A DNA stretch of 64,000 bases. Origin: Treponema pectinovorum. Lineage in GTDB: Bacteria; Spirochaetota; Spirochaetia; Treponematales; Treponemataceae. This document shows positions 25,898 to 34,021 of the stretch, in pieces. The position numbers and the translations under genes are program-made. How positions within the stretch are numbered: the stretch's first letter is position 1; every line of letters starts with the position of its first letter. The notes below the pieces were generated by a model that had not been told where the DNA came from, searched no databases, and saw only the letters and a program-made list of their open reading frames with translations. Location: NCBI RefSeq assembly GCF_900497595.1, contig NZ_UFQO01000007.1, forward strand, positions 1-64,000, in the 5' to 3' direction.

Positions 25898-27445
25898 ATG
25901 GCAATAGATAGATACGAAATTGTAATAGGATGCGAAATCCATACTCAACTTCTTACAAAAACAAAGGCATTTTGCGCTTGCGAAAATAAATACGGTGGTA
26001 TGCCTAATACAAGGGTCTGCCCAGTTTGTCTTGGCCTCCCAGGGGCAATGCCTAGAATTTCAAAGGGGTATGTAGAATTAGGAGCAGTTGCAGGAATGGC
26101 ACTCAACTGCAGTATTGCCGATTATACAAAATTTGACCGCAAGCATTATTTTTATCCGGATTTGGCAAAGGGATATCAGATAACTCAATATGATATTCCT
26201 CTTTGTGCAGACGGCTTTGTTGATTTGCCACTATCTCATTATTCCAAGGATGAACAGGAGGGCGGGAAAAACTTTAGACCAAATAATTTTAAAGGTGAAA
26301 ATTGCATTATAGAAAATTCTGGCAAAAAATATCGCCGCGTTAGAATAGAGCGCATTCACCTTGAAGAAGATGTTGGAAAGTCACTCCATTTGCCAGGCAC
26401 TCACTCTTATATCGATTACAATCGCTCTGGAACTCCGTTGATTGAAATCGTAACAAAACCAGATATGACTTCTCCAGAAGAGGCGGCTTTGTTTATGCAA
26501 ACTGTGCAGGAAATTTTACGCTATGTAAAAGTAACAAACGGAAATTTGGAAGAAGGCAATATGAGGTGCGATGCAAATATCAACCTAAATATTTGGGAAG
26601 ACGGAAAACTCTATCACACTCCAATTTCAGAAATAAAAAACTTAAACTCATTCAAGGCTATTCGAGAAGCTTGTGCTTACGAAGCACAGAGGCAGTTAAA
26701 GGAATTTCAGGAAGACAGGCAGGAATTCAACGCTGGTTATAAAAACACTATGAACTGGGACGAAGCAAATGGTGTTACTCAAATAATGCGTACAAAAAAT
26801 TCCTTTGTTGACTATCGCTTTGTTGTTGAGCCGGATATAAAACCTTTTTCCGTAAACCCAGCACTTTTGGAGCGTGCAAAATCTCGTGTAGGCGAGTTGC
26901 CAGAAGCAAAGAGAATAAGATTTCAAAAGGATTATGGACTTTCGGATTTTGATGTTGAAACTTTGACTTCGACAAGAGCGCTTTCAATCTGGTTTGAAGA
27001 AGCTGCAACAGGAGCAAAGGATGTAAAAAAAGTTGCAAACTGGATTTTAGCGGAATTGCTTGCGGTTTTAAACGACCAGCGAAAAACGATTGAAGAAGTT
27101 AATATCACTCCAAAGCACATAACAGAACTCGTAAATGCGATTTCGGATAATAAAATTTCTGGTGCGCAGGGAAAAATTGTTTTTGCAAAGATGCTTGAAA
27201 ACCTAAAAATGCCTTTGCAGATTATAAAAGAAGAAGGAATGGAAACAGTTTCGGACAGCGGTGCTATAGAAGCGGTTGTCGATAAAGTTATAGGTGAAAA
27301 TCCTAAGGCTGTAGAAGATTTTAAATCCGGCAAGACAAATGTTTTGGGTTGGCTTACGGGGCAGGTTATGAAAGAGTCTAGGGGAAAAGCAAATCCAACT
27401 ATAGCGTCTAAACTTGTTCAAGAAAAACTTTCTAAATTGGTTTGA
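25898..27445 (+). CDS. gatB: Asp-tRNA(Asn)/Glu-tRNA(Gln) amidotransferase subunit B
   Basis: A 515-residue kinase-like subunit that phosphorylates the misacylated tRNA and transfers ammonia to it. Family marks are VIGCEIHTQLLTKTKAFCAC, NTRVCPVCLGLPGAMP (the zinc-type cysteines), RKHYFYPDLAKGYQITQYD and LEEDVGKSLH near the active site, plus the C-terminal tRNA-binding YqeY-like tail ending ASKLVQEKLSKLV. The start ATG follows GGAG by six bases; an in-frame TTG further up is less likely. Presence of GatCAB implies indirect synthesis of Gln-tRNA, Asn-tRNA or both. Confidence 0.96.
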   Translation: MAIDRYEIVIGCEIHTQLLTKTKAFCACENKYGGMPNTRVCPVCLGLPGAMPRISKGYVELGAVAGMALNCSIADYTKFDRKHYFYPDLAKGYQITQYDIPLCADGFVDLPLSHYSKDEQEGGKNFRPNNFKGENCIIENSGKKYRRVRIERIHLEEDVGKSLHLPGTHSYIDYNRSGTPLIEIVTKPDMTSPEEAALFMQTVQEILRYVKVTNGNLEEGNMRCDANINLNIWEDGKLYHTPISEIKNLNSFKAIREACAYEAQRQLKEFQEDRQEFNAGYKNTMNWDEANGVTQIMRTKNSFVDYRFVVEPDIKPFSVNPALLERAKSRVGELPEAKRIRFQKDYGLSDFDVETLTSTRALSIWFEEAATGAKDVKKVANWILAELLAVLNDQRKTIEEVNITPKHITELVNAISDNKISGAQGKIVFAKMLENLKMPLQIIKEEGMETVSDSGAIEAVVDKVIGENPKAVEDFKSGKTNVLGWLTGQVMKESRGKANPTIASKLVQEKLSKLV

Positions 27446-27450
27446 TAAAA

Positions 27451-28275
27451 ATGTCGGAAGTGGACGAACTTGCAAACGAAATATATTCTCGATACGGAAC
27501 TGTAAAACGTGCGCGTGGAAATTTTTTGTACACAGCAAAAGGAGTTCGCCTTACGGATCTTTTTTTAGAAGGCGGAAGGGCGATTCTTGGTTGGGGCAAT
27601 GAAGGAACTGGTGCGTTTTTAATCTTTAAAAATGTGCTTAATCGAGGGGTAAGCGGAAGTTTTATAACCGATTTTAATGTGCGCTCACAAAATTCAAAAA
27701 AAACAAGATTGAGCAAAACCTTTAGTGAACTTTTAAATTCCGAGCGATTGACATTGGTTTTTAATTCAAAAGAAGAAGCGTTAAAAACGGCACTTTTTTT
27801 TAGTGCAGACAGCACGAGCGTTTACAGACCATGGAACTCTACAGATACAGTTTGGCAGGATATTGACTGCGTTGTGGTCGCTCCGCCACTTTCATGGGCG
27901 TGCAATTTGTGGGTTTTGGCAGTAAAAGAAGATGTTGTTCCATTTTTTGATGAATCGATGAACTTTAAAAATATAAAACTTCCTGCTCCATTGGAAGCCG
28001 CTATTGTACGCAGCGTTTACGATTTGATAAAAGCATTGCAAGTCAGGCAGGAAAAAAACTGGTTTATTTACGACAAGGTTTTGACAAAATATTTTATACG
28101 AAAAGGACCGTATCTTTTTCCAAAAGTGCCAGTCGAAAAGTATGCGGATTTTGTAAAGCATTGCCTTGAATGTGAGCTTGTTATAAGCCCAATTTATTCA
28201 AATCCCAGTATAGTGCCATTTGGTGCTGATTTTGGTGTTTTTCGTAAACTAGAAAAATCTCCTTTTGAGCTTTAA
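27451..28275 (+). CDS. Aminotransferase-like protein lacking the PLP lysine region (function unknown)
   Basis: About 274 residues. The N-terminal GNFLYTAKGVRLTDLFLEGG and AILGWGN resemble the opening of class III PLP aminotransferases, and the C-terminal KVPVEKYADFVKHCLECELV and ISPIYSNPSIVPF resembles their closing domain. At under 280 residues, against about 430 for the family, the central PLP-binding domain with its lysine appears reduced or absent, so catalysis is doubtful. The start may be ATG 27451 or the TTG at 27442 that overlaps the gatB stop; coupling to gatB is likely either way. The family match is inferred by eye. Confidence 0.5.
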   Translation: MSEVDELANEIYSRYGTVKRARGNFLYTAKGVRLTDLFLEGGRAILGWGNEGTGAFLIFKNVLNRGVSGSFITDFNVRSQNSKKTRLSKTFSELLNSERLTLVFNSKEEALKTALFFSADSTSVYRPWNSTDTVWQDIDCVVVAPPLSWACNLWVLAVKEDVVPFFDESMNFKNIKLPAPLEAAIVRSVYDLIKALQVRQEKNWFIYDKVLTKYFIRKGPYLFPKVPVEKYADFVKHCLECELVISPIYSNPSIVPFGADFGVFRKLEKSPFEL

Positions 28276-28292
28276 TATTTGGAGAAAGTAAA

Positions 28293-28586
28293 ATGCTGCA
28301 ATCGGAAATCGTTTTTTATGTTATAAAACTTGTTTTGGGTGGCGTAATAGCTTTTCTCGCAATATCTGTGTGGAATCGCACTAGAGATGTTGTTTGGATG
28401 GCTCTTGCTTCTGGTTTTATAATTTCGTATGCGGCTTTGGTTTACGAACTTTTGGTAAAACTTGGCATTGCAGGAAATTCCGAACCTAATTTTTTTGGAA
28501 TATCTATAGTTTCGCTTCTGTTTTTTATTGTTCCTTCTGTTTTTTTTATTGTTGCTTTTGTATTGCTTATTTTAAAGTCAAAATAA
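28293..28586 (+). CDS. Small three-helix membrane protein (unknown)
   Basis: A 97-residue protein with three hydrophobic helices: about 6-26 (FYVIKLVLGGVIAFLAISVW), 33-56 and 70-95, separated by short polar loops. There is no signal cleavage site and I recognise no family. The start ATG follows GGAGAAAGTAAA, 17 bases after the previous gene, so it belongs to the same transcript as gatB and the aminotransferase-like gene. A GC-rich repeat begins at its stop codon. Confidence 0.75.
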   Translation: MLQSEIVFYVIKLVLGGVIAFLAISVWNRTRDVVWMALASGFIISYAALVYELLVKLGIAGNSEPNFFGISIVSLLFFIVPSVFFIVAFVLLILKSK

Positions 28587-28699
28587 GCGGCAAGGATAGT
28601 AGCACCTTTAGTCCGTCGGAACGACGGATGAGCGGCGGTTAGTCCGCGAAGTGCGAATAGCCTGTTTTTTGCAAAACAACGTGGAGCAAAAAGCCGCCC
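28587..28699 (+). repeat. GC-rich dispersed repeat, copy C
   Basis: Starts GCGGCAAGGATAGTAG and ends TTTTTTGCAAAACAACGTGG and AGCAAAAAGCCGCCC, the same borders as copies A and B. The interior holds a palindromic GTCCGTCGGAACGACGGA. It begins one base after a stop codon. Confidence 0.7.
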
Positions 28700-28775
28700 A
28701 GTAAAATCAACTTCTCAATTATTGCGTGATTTTTTTTAATTTGTTTCGGAATAGAATATTTTTTTTAATAAATGA

Positions 28776-28781
28776 TATAAT
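28776..28781 (+). promoter_or_regulatory. Extended -10 promoter
   Basis: TGATATAAT gives a perfect TATAAT with an upstream TGn element, 35 bases before the ATG at 28817. No good -35 hexamer is present, as allowed for extended -10 promoters. Confidence 0.6.
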
Positions 28782-28816
28782 CAGTTTTGTCTGCGGTTGC
28801 AGATAAGGAGTATAAA

Positions 28817-29230
28817 ATGGCAAAAGCAAAAAATCATTCTTTGACCAAAATTATAATTCAGATTGCATTGGGATTGATGCTTGCAATCGGAGGAATTTGG
28901 GGACTTCAAGGTGGCGGAGATTTTGGAGTAAAAGCGATAAGGGATGTATTTAGTGGAGATTTAGGAAAAATTCTGGCACTGGCATTTTCTGTTGTAGAAC
29001 TTTTAGCTGGACTTTACCTTGTTCTTGAACTTTTTATTGGAGATTTGGGAAAATTAGACAATATTTTGATGTTTATCATAATGATTGTTTGGATTGTAGC
29101 GATTGTTCTGTTTGACTTTATCGGAAAAAGAGGAATTTTTAACGGTGGAGCAAAGAATTTTCTTGAATGGCTTTGGAATTTTGCAAGCCACCTAATCGTT
29201 TTAGGCTCTATAATCTATTGTAAAGACTAA
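28817..29230 (+). CDS. Small membrane protein (unknown)
   Basis: A 137-residue protein with a short Lys-rich N-terminus and probably four hydrophobic helices, among them KIIIQIALGLMLAIGGIWGL (about 10-30), ILALAFSVVELLAGLYLVLE, MFIIMIVWIVAIVLFDFI and a final ASHLIVLGSIIY. The start is set by AAGGAG six bases before ATG 28817. I recognise no family. A strong terminator follows, so with the extended -10 it is a single-gene unit. Confidence 0.75.
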   Translation: MAKAKNHSLTKIIIQIALGLMLAIGGIWGLQGGGDFGVKAIRDVFSGDLGKILALAFSVVELLAGLYLVLELFIGDLGKLDNILMFIIMIVWIVAIVLFDFIGKRGIFNGGAKNFLEWLWNFASHLIVLGSIIYCKD

Positions 29231-29253
29231 AAATCGTTTTTTATATTAAAACG

Positions 29254-29298
29254 AAAAATCCCACTCTGCAAAAAATGATGCAAGTGGGATTTTTTTTT
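29254..29298. terminator. Bidirectional terminator
   Basis: AAAAATCCCACT (29254-29265) pairs with AGTGGGATTTTT, with A-runs on one side and T-runs on the other, so it can end the membrane-protein transcript from the left and the tRNA transcript from the right. Confidence 0.85.
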
Positions 29299-29371
29299 GA
29301 CTCCAACGCGAGTCGAACGCGCGACCTTCCGCTTAGGAGGCGGATGCTCTATCCAACTGAGCTACAGAGTC
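29298..29371 (-). tRNA. tRNA-Arg (anticodon CCT)
   Basis: The minus strand folds as a tRNA. The acceptor GACTCTG pairs with TGGAGTC (two G-U pairs) followed by discriminator A; the D arm is GCTC-AGTTGGATA-GAGC; the anticodon arm is TCCGC-CTCCTAA-GCGGA with anticodon CCT; the T arm is GCGCG-TTCGACT-CGCGT. The 3' CCA is not encoded. It reads AGG codons. Confidence 0.95.
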
Positions 29372-29426
29372 GAATGGCAGAAGTCTATCAAAAATCGCTA
29401 AAAATTACAATCGGCTTTATTTTTGA

Positions 29427-30266
29427 TTAAAAATTGTAATATAAACCGCGCTCTGCAAAGCCTGCAAAGCCGTCTTTTTTTATCTTGAATATTTTGTGGT
29501 TTTCGCCATAGTGGCAAAGGTACATCTTGGATTTAATTTTTTGCGGAAGATTTTTTAACTGGTCGTAAGAAGCGTGAACGCCTCCTCTGTAAAACTGGCA
29601 GTCGTGAAAAATGCATTCAATGTTGTAGTTTTCTTCCATCCAGTCGAGCAGTGGCTTGTCAAATATCGTGTCGCCAGTAAATAGAACTCTGTTGTCAATC
29701 AAAACTCCAATCGAGTAAAAAATCTTGCTCCAGTCGTTAGAACCATTTGGAACATGAACCGTTCTAAAAATGCGAAGAGATAGAGAACCCAAGGTTATGT
29801 CGTACATTGGACGTGGAGTTCCCTTTGCCTGCTGTGGTTTTAATTGATTAAAATAGTCGTCGAAAGTCATAAAATGGTCTTGCAACTTTTCTTCGCCGTA
29901 TGCACAGCCACCTTTTAAGCTGCCTTCCCAGAGAATTTTTTTGTACTCGTCGGTTATTATCATATTTGGCTTGTGTTGAGCGAGGTACATCCCTGTAAAA
30001 GCGATTTCTTCCAAGCCGCCAATATGATCTGCGTGTGAGTGAGTTGGCAATATATTTTTTATTTTTGAAACAGGAGTGTTATAGGTGCTTAAAGCGTAAG
30101 GACAGAGATTGCCGCAGTCTATTAAAAGATGAGTATCTCCCTTTATTACAAGTATGTTGTTTTGAAAATCCAATTTGTTAAAAGCACTGCCAGTTCCTAT
30201 AAAAAAAATCTGCAAATGCCCATCGTTTTCTAATTTTATATGTCGTGAAAATTTTGTTATTTTCAT
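29427..30266 (-). CDS. Metallo-beta-lactamase-fold hydrolase (RNase Z-like)
   Basis: A 279-residue MBL-fold enzyme. FFIGTGSAFNKLDFQNNILV opens the fold; THSHADHIGG is the metal motif HxHxDH; LFTGDTIFD supplies the bridging Asp; the histidines in FHDCQF and YLCHYG complete the site. The layout resembles the RNase Z/ElaC and cyclic-phosphodiesterase branch, but no exosite is apparent, so the substrate is unknown. I start it at ATG 30266, seven bases after CAGG, with a TATACT -10 element further up. It follows the prs-kinase-phosphatase operon on the same strand. Confidence 0.8.
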   Translation of the reverse strand: MKITKFSRHIKLENDGHLQIFFIGTGSAFNKLDFQNNILVIKGDTHLLIDCGNLCPYALSTYNTPVSKIKNILPTHSHADHIGGLEEIAFTGMYLAQHKPNMIITDEYKKILWEGSLKGGCAYGEEKLQDHFMTFDDYFNQLKPQQAKGTPRPMYDITLGSLSLRIFRTVHVPNGSNDWSKIFYSIGVLIDNRVLFTGDTIFDKPLLDWMEENYNIECIFHDCQFYRGGVHASYDQLKNLPQKIKSKMYLCHYGENHKIFKIKKDGFAGFAERGLYYNF

Positions 30267-30344
30267 AAAATACCTGATGTCTAGTATAACACAACTGACC
30301 TTCGATACCAAATTTTTGATTCTTTATAAGAAGATTTTATAGAA

Positions 30345-31004
30345 CTACAAAAAGTTGGGCAACTCGTACACATCTTTAACGCCATCGACTAAGATAGCAC
30401 CCATCCCCAATTTTAAAGGCAGGGCAAGGTCAATGTCGTAGCGGTCTCCAATGCTTATACAATTTTTGTATTTTATTTTTTGCGCTGTGTGTTTTTCTGC
30501 AAGGTTAACGGCAAGGTCAAAAATTTCTTTTGCGGGTTTTGATTTTTTTGTTGAATCAAGCCCAATCACGTTTGGAAAAAACTCTAAAACGCCGAGAGCT
30601 TCCAATGTTTTTTTTGCTGGAAGAACAGGATTATTTGTTACGCAGATTAAATAAAATTGGTTTGAAAGGTTTTTTAGTGTTTCTATCAATCTTTCGTCTT
30701 TTTTGAGGTATTCAAAAGGATTAAAGAGATTTTTTCGCCATTCTATGCTTTCTTCGATTGAAATTCCAAAATGAGTGAGCAGATTCCCAAGGCTTATCTT
30801 TTGATTAGAATGATTTGCCGCCCATTCTTTTCTAAAATCTGCAATCATCGCCCTTGCTTGTTGCGCTGTAATTCCTCGCAATGCAGCAAAATGCCTTATC
30901 TGGCTGTCAATCTGTTCGTGCGCGTATTCTTCGTTTGTGTAAAGCGTTGAATCGATGTCAAAAATCAACACGCGAACATCGTCTGGAATAAAATAGATTT
31001 TCAT
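30345..31004 (-). CDS. HAD-family phosphatase, pyrimidine 5'-nucleotidase-like
   Basis: A 219-residue haloacid-dehalogenase-fold hydrolase. Motif I is FDIDSTLYTN (nucleophile and acid Asp), motif II LICVTNN, motif III Lys in STKKSKPAKEIFD, and motif IV ISIGDRYDIDLAL. The helical cap after YAHEQIDSQIRHFAALRGI resembles pyrimidine 5'-nucleotidases of the SDT1/YjjG type. It starts nine bases after the carbohydrate kinase and is probably in one operon with it and prs, suggesting a role in nucleotide or sugar-phosphate balance. Confidence 0.82.
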   Translation of the reverse strand: MKIYFIPDDVRVLIFDIDSTLYTNEEYAHEQIDSQIRHFAALRGITAQQARAMIADFRKEWAANHSNQKISLGNLLTHFGISIEESIEWRKNLFNPFEYLKKDERLIETLKNLSNQFYLICVTNNPVLPAKKTLEALGVLEFFPNVIGLDSTKKSKPAKEIFDLAVNLAEKHTAQKIKYKNCISIGDRYDIDLALPLKLGMGAILVDGVKDVYELPNFL

Positions 31005-31013
31005 TTTTGTAAT

Positions 31014-32270
31014 TTAGGAAAAATCTGCCGGAATTGAAGGCGTATAGGTTTTCGCTTTTTTTACAAGGGCAAAAGCTGCTTCTTCTATAGAGTCATAATC
31101 GCCCAAAGCAATCCTTGCCAGAATGTTGTCGCCAACGAGTTCCGCGTCCACGCATTCTGTTACGATTATAGGCAAACAGAGAGAGTCGCACTTTAATTGG
31201 GTCCAAATTTCGTTCAAGGCCTGCCCACCTGTTATCGTCATTTCTGTTGGAACTGGAATAGAAGCTTCTGATGCCGCCTTTTTTAGTATGTTTACCGCAG
31301 CCCAAAGTTGATGCGTTACATCGTGAATTATAGCCATTCCGTCTTTTTTTTGCTTTTCGGTTAAAATTTGCTTTTCGTCAGTTTTGCCTGTTAATTGTGC
31401 GATTATGTTTTTATGAGTTATCTTCATATTTAATTCTCGTTCTGTTTTTTCTTTAAAATCTGCAAATCTTTTTCCAGAATCTGCAATCAAAACGCTTGCG
31501 TTCCACATTCCAGGAATTATAGATGGCATAACGCGCACATTTGGAGATTCAATCGGAAACGGCGTGCAGAGATTTATGCCTTCGCTCGAGCCACTCCTGT
31601 CGCAAAGTTTAGATGTTTCCAAAGTATCCGTTCCAATCAAGGCTACAATAAAATCTGGTGCTCCACAGAAAACCAAAGTTCCTTCAATCAAGCCAGTCTG
31701 CAAGGCCGCTTCGCGAGTTACTTTTCCTGCCAAAGTTCCTGGTGCGACAAAAGGCGGCAATTTGTTTATCTCTTCATCAGAAAAGCCTTCGCTCTTTAAC
31801 TGCTCTTGTGTCCAATAAATTTCTTTGAATCTTTCTTCTGGCAAAATTGTTACAACATTTCCTGTAAGGCAATATATAAGAAATTCTGGTGCACCAAAAA
31901 AGTATTTTGATTTGAACCATTGCTGCGGATAAAGTTTTCGAAAACCGTCCAATCGCGAAATCCACTGGGATTTTGAATCTTTTACCGTAGTAGAAATTTT
32001 TTGCGACCACATAAGCGTAAGACCTTCGCTGTCTACAACTGTAGGTCCGTTTCCAGATATGCAGATTGCTTCGATTCCTGTTTGCGGAGATTTTTCCTTT
32101 AATTCTTCTAAACATTCTTTTAGAGCAGGAATCCACTGGTTTGCCAAAAATTGCGGTTCATCTTTAGAAAAATTACACCTTGCGTAAGCTATACTCTTAG
32201 GAGAATCCGCCATATAAGCGGCTTTTAGAGAAGTAGACCCAATATCAACACATAAAACGGCATCTTTCAT
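31014..32270 (-). CDS. FGGY-family carbohydrate kinase
   Basis: A 418-residue sugar kinase with the actin-like ATPase fold. The N-terminal phosphate loop is VDIGSTSLKAAY; GNGPTVVDSEG is the following conserved segment; the C-terminal domain has APDFIVALIGTD, the DRSGSSEGIN loop and MTITGGQALNEIWTQL, the FGGY signature-like region. It is short compared with xylulokinase or glycerol kinase (about 500), and substrate-binding residues cannot be assigned. It lies nine bases after prs and nine before the HAD gene. Pentose or polyol phosphorylation feeding PRPP synthesis is an inference from that context. Confidence 0.8.
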   Translation of the reverse strand: MKDAVLCVDIGSTSLKAAYMADSPKSIAYARCNFSKDEPQFLANQWIPALKECLEELKEKSPQTGIEAICISGNGPTVVDSEGLTLMWSQKISTTVKDSKSQWISRLDGFRKLYPQQWFKSKYFFGAPEFLIYCLTGNVVTILPEERFKEIYWTQEQLKSEGFSDEEINKLPPFVAPGTLAGKVTREAALQTGLIEGTLVFCGAPDFIVALIGTDTLETSKLCDRSGSSEGINLCTPFPIESPNVRVMPSIIPGMWNASVLIADSGKRFADFKEKTERELNMKITHKNIIAQLTGKTDEKQILTEKQKKDGMAIIHDVTHQLWAAVNILKKAASEASIPVPTEMTITGGQALNEIWTQLKCDSLCLPIIVTECVDAELVGDNILARIALGDYDSIEEAAFALVKKAKTYTPSIPADFS

Positions 32271-32279
32271 AAGACCATT

Positions 32280-33542
32280 TTACACCGAAGTTGATTTATC
32301 GTCTTCTTTTTTTACCAATTTATCGATTATAGTGCGGTTATCAAGCAAATCGCTCAAACTTTGGTTGTGGTGAATGCGCGTAATAACATTTGCAAAAAGC
32401 CCGGAAACATTTGTGCTTATAAACCATTCTTTGTCTTTTAATTCAGGATGATAAACAGCGTTAGTTCCGATTATCCTGTAAAACTGACCGTTTTTATATG
32501 CTTCGTCAAAAAGTTCAACCGCATTGCCAGTAAAAAATGGCAGAGAAATCGCTGCAATGACCTTTGTCGCACCCTGCTCCTGCAAAAATTGCATCGCTTT
32601 TAAAAGAGTGCCACCAGTTCCAAGCATATCGTCCGCCAAAAATGCAACCTTTCCTTTTACGTCGCCAAGCAATTTTACGCTTTTTATGTTTGTCTGCTTA
32701 GCATTTTGCGTTACAACAGAATAATCCCTCTCTTTGTAAATCATCGCCAGAGGCACTTTTAACCCTGTCGCATAAAATTTATTTCGGTCAATCGCACCAG
32801 TGTCGGGAGAAACAACAACCAAGTCTTCTTTTTGAGGTCCTGTAAGATTCACAACTCTTGTAAGTTCTCTGATAACTTGATAAGAAGCATGCAAATTTTC
32901 CAGATGGGTTGTATTAAATGCGTTTACAATTTCTCGCGAATGAATATCAAGAGTAATAACGCGGTCAACATTTTTTAATTCATAGATATGGCACAAAAGG
33001 GCAGCGGTAAGACCTTCTCTTCCCTTTTTTTTGTGCTGACGGCTGTAAGGAAACGCCGGCAAAACTAAGGTTATAGACTTTGCACCAGCCTGCTGAACGG
33101 CATCAACCGTAACGAGCAAGGTCATAACGTGGTCATTAACAGAAAAAGTTACGGTGTTTTTACCACCATTCATTTCCAAAGGCAGATGGTTTTCTGCGTC
33201 CTGAAAAATATAAATGTCTTTTCCGCGAACGCTGTCCATCAATTCGGCCTTTACTTCGCCGTTTGCAAACCAGGTAAACGCGGTTTCAATTTTAAATTTT
33301 GGCGCACGATATTTATCAACCGCACCTCTAACGACAAGGTCAGAAGTTACCATATCGTTTCTAAAATTTATATCTTGAATCAACTTGTCCTTGTCCATGC
33401 TGTATCGCTTAGAAATTACGTCGTTTTTTAAAGTAAAACGATGTTTATACATGTGGCGAAGGTGAGAAATCACTTCTTCTGCAAAAGCGGCTCCACCAGG
33501 GCAGGCAATAACACCAAGGTTCGTTGGTTCAGAATAAGGCAT
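32280..33542 (-). CDS. prs: Ribose-phosphate pyrophosphokinase (PRPP synthetase), long form
   Basis: A 420-residue enzyme making PRPP from ribose 5-phosphate and ATP. Seen are FANGEVKAELMDSVRGKDIY, the ATP-loop region YSRQHKKKGREGLTAALL, TLDIHSREIVNAF, VVVSPDTGAIDRNKFYA and the PRPP loop FLADDMLGTGGTLL. It is about 100 residues longer than the usual 315, with extra sequence at the N-terminus and before the flexible loop, a form found in some spirochaetes. The start ATG follows GGAGATAAAA; an upstream TTG is rejected. It is first in the operon with the kinase and HAD genes. Confidence 0.93.
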   Translation of the reverse strand: MPYSEPTNLGVIACPGGAAFAEEVISHLRHMYKHRFTLKNDVISKRYSMDKDKLIQDINFRNDMVTSDLVVRGAVDKYRAPKFKIETAFTWFANGEVKAELMDSVRGKDIYIFQDAENHLPLEMNGGKNTVTFSVNDHVMTLLVTVDAVQQAGAKSITLVLPAFPYSRQHKKKGREGLTAALLCHIYELKNVDRVITLDIHSREIVNAFNTTHLENLHASYQVIRELTRVVNLTGPQKEDLVVVSPDTGAIDRNKFYATGLKVPLAMIYKERDYSVVTQNAKQTNIKSVKLLGDVKGKVAFLADDMLGTGGTLLKAMQFLQEQGATKVIAAISLPFFTGNAVELFDEAYKNGQFYRIIGTNAVYHPELKDKEWFISTNVSGLFANVITRIHHNQSLSDLLDNRTIIDKLVKKEDDKSTSV

Positions 33543-34021
33543 TTTTATCTCCAAAACAAATGTTTACTGTCCGCTAATACTAGCATTATGAAACTTCGAG
33601 GTCAATAATTTACGCTATATGTGGTGTAAATATTAGGAGCGCAATTTTTAGTTAAACCCGTGTTTCGCGGTTGCGCTATCGCTCCATTGGCGTGCCGCCA
33701 ACGCGTTGCGCCGCTACACCCGGGGCTAAGCTTTATTTTTTAAGCATCAAAAAGTTCTCTTGCAAACATTCAGAATAGTCCGATTGTCTGCTTGCTTTTT
33801 CTACCGTTGCCACACATTGCAACAAATTGATTTTGTAGGACTGCACTGCAACTATCGAAAAAGCACGTACAATTCGCCATGCTGCGACTGCACTGCAACT
33901 ATCGAAAAATTCATCAAATTCGTTATGCGCTAAGTTTGCTTAAGTTAAAAAAATCATTCAATCTTAAAACAAGGTCTTTATTGCTTATGTCTTGTGTTTT
34001 AATATAAAATCGTTGCCATAG
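33543..34021. other. Non-coding gap with GC-rich repeat and direct repeats
   Basis: No gene is supported. 33657-33729 is a GC-rich block which on the minus strand reads GGAGCGATAGCGCAACCGCG, like the AGCGATAGCGGAACCCCG of copy A. At 33839-33862 and 33886-33909 a 24-base direct repeat (GACTGCACTGCAACTATCG plus As) occurs 47 bases apart. A TATAAA at 34004-34009 is a plausible -10 for the next gene, giving a leader of only a few bases. Confidence 0.55.
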
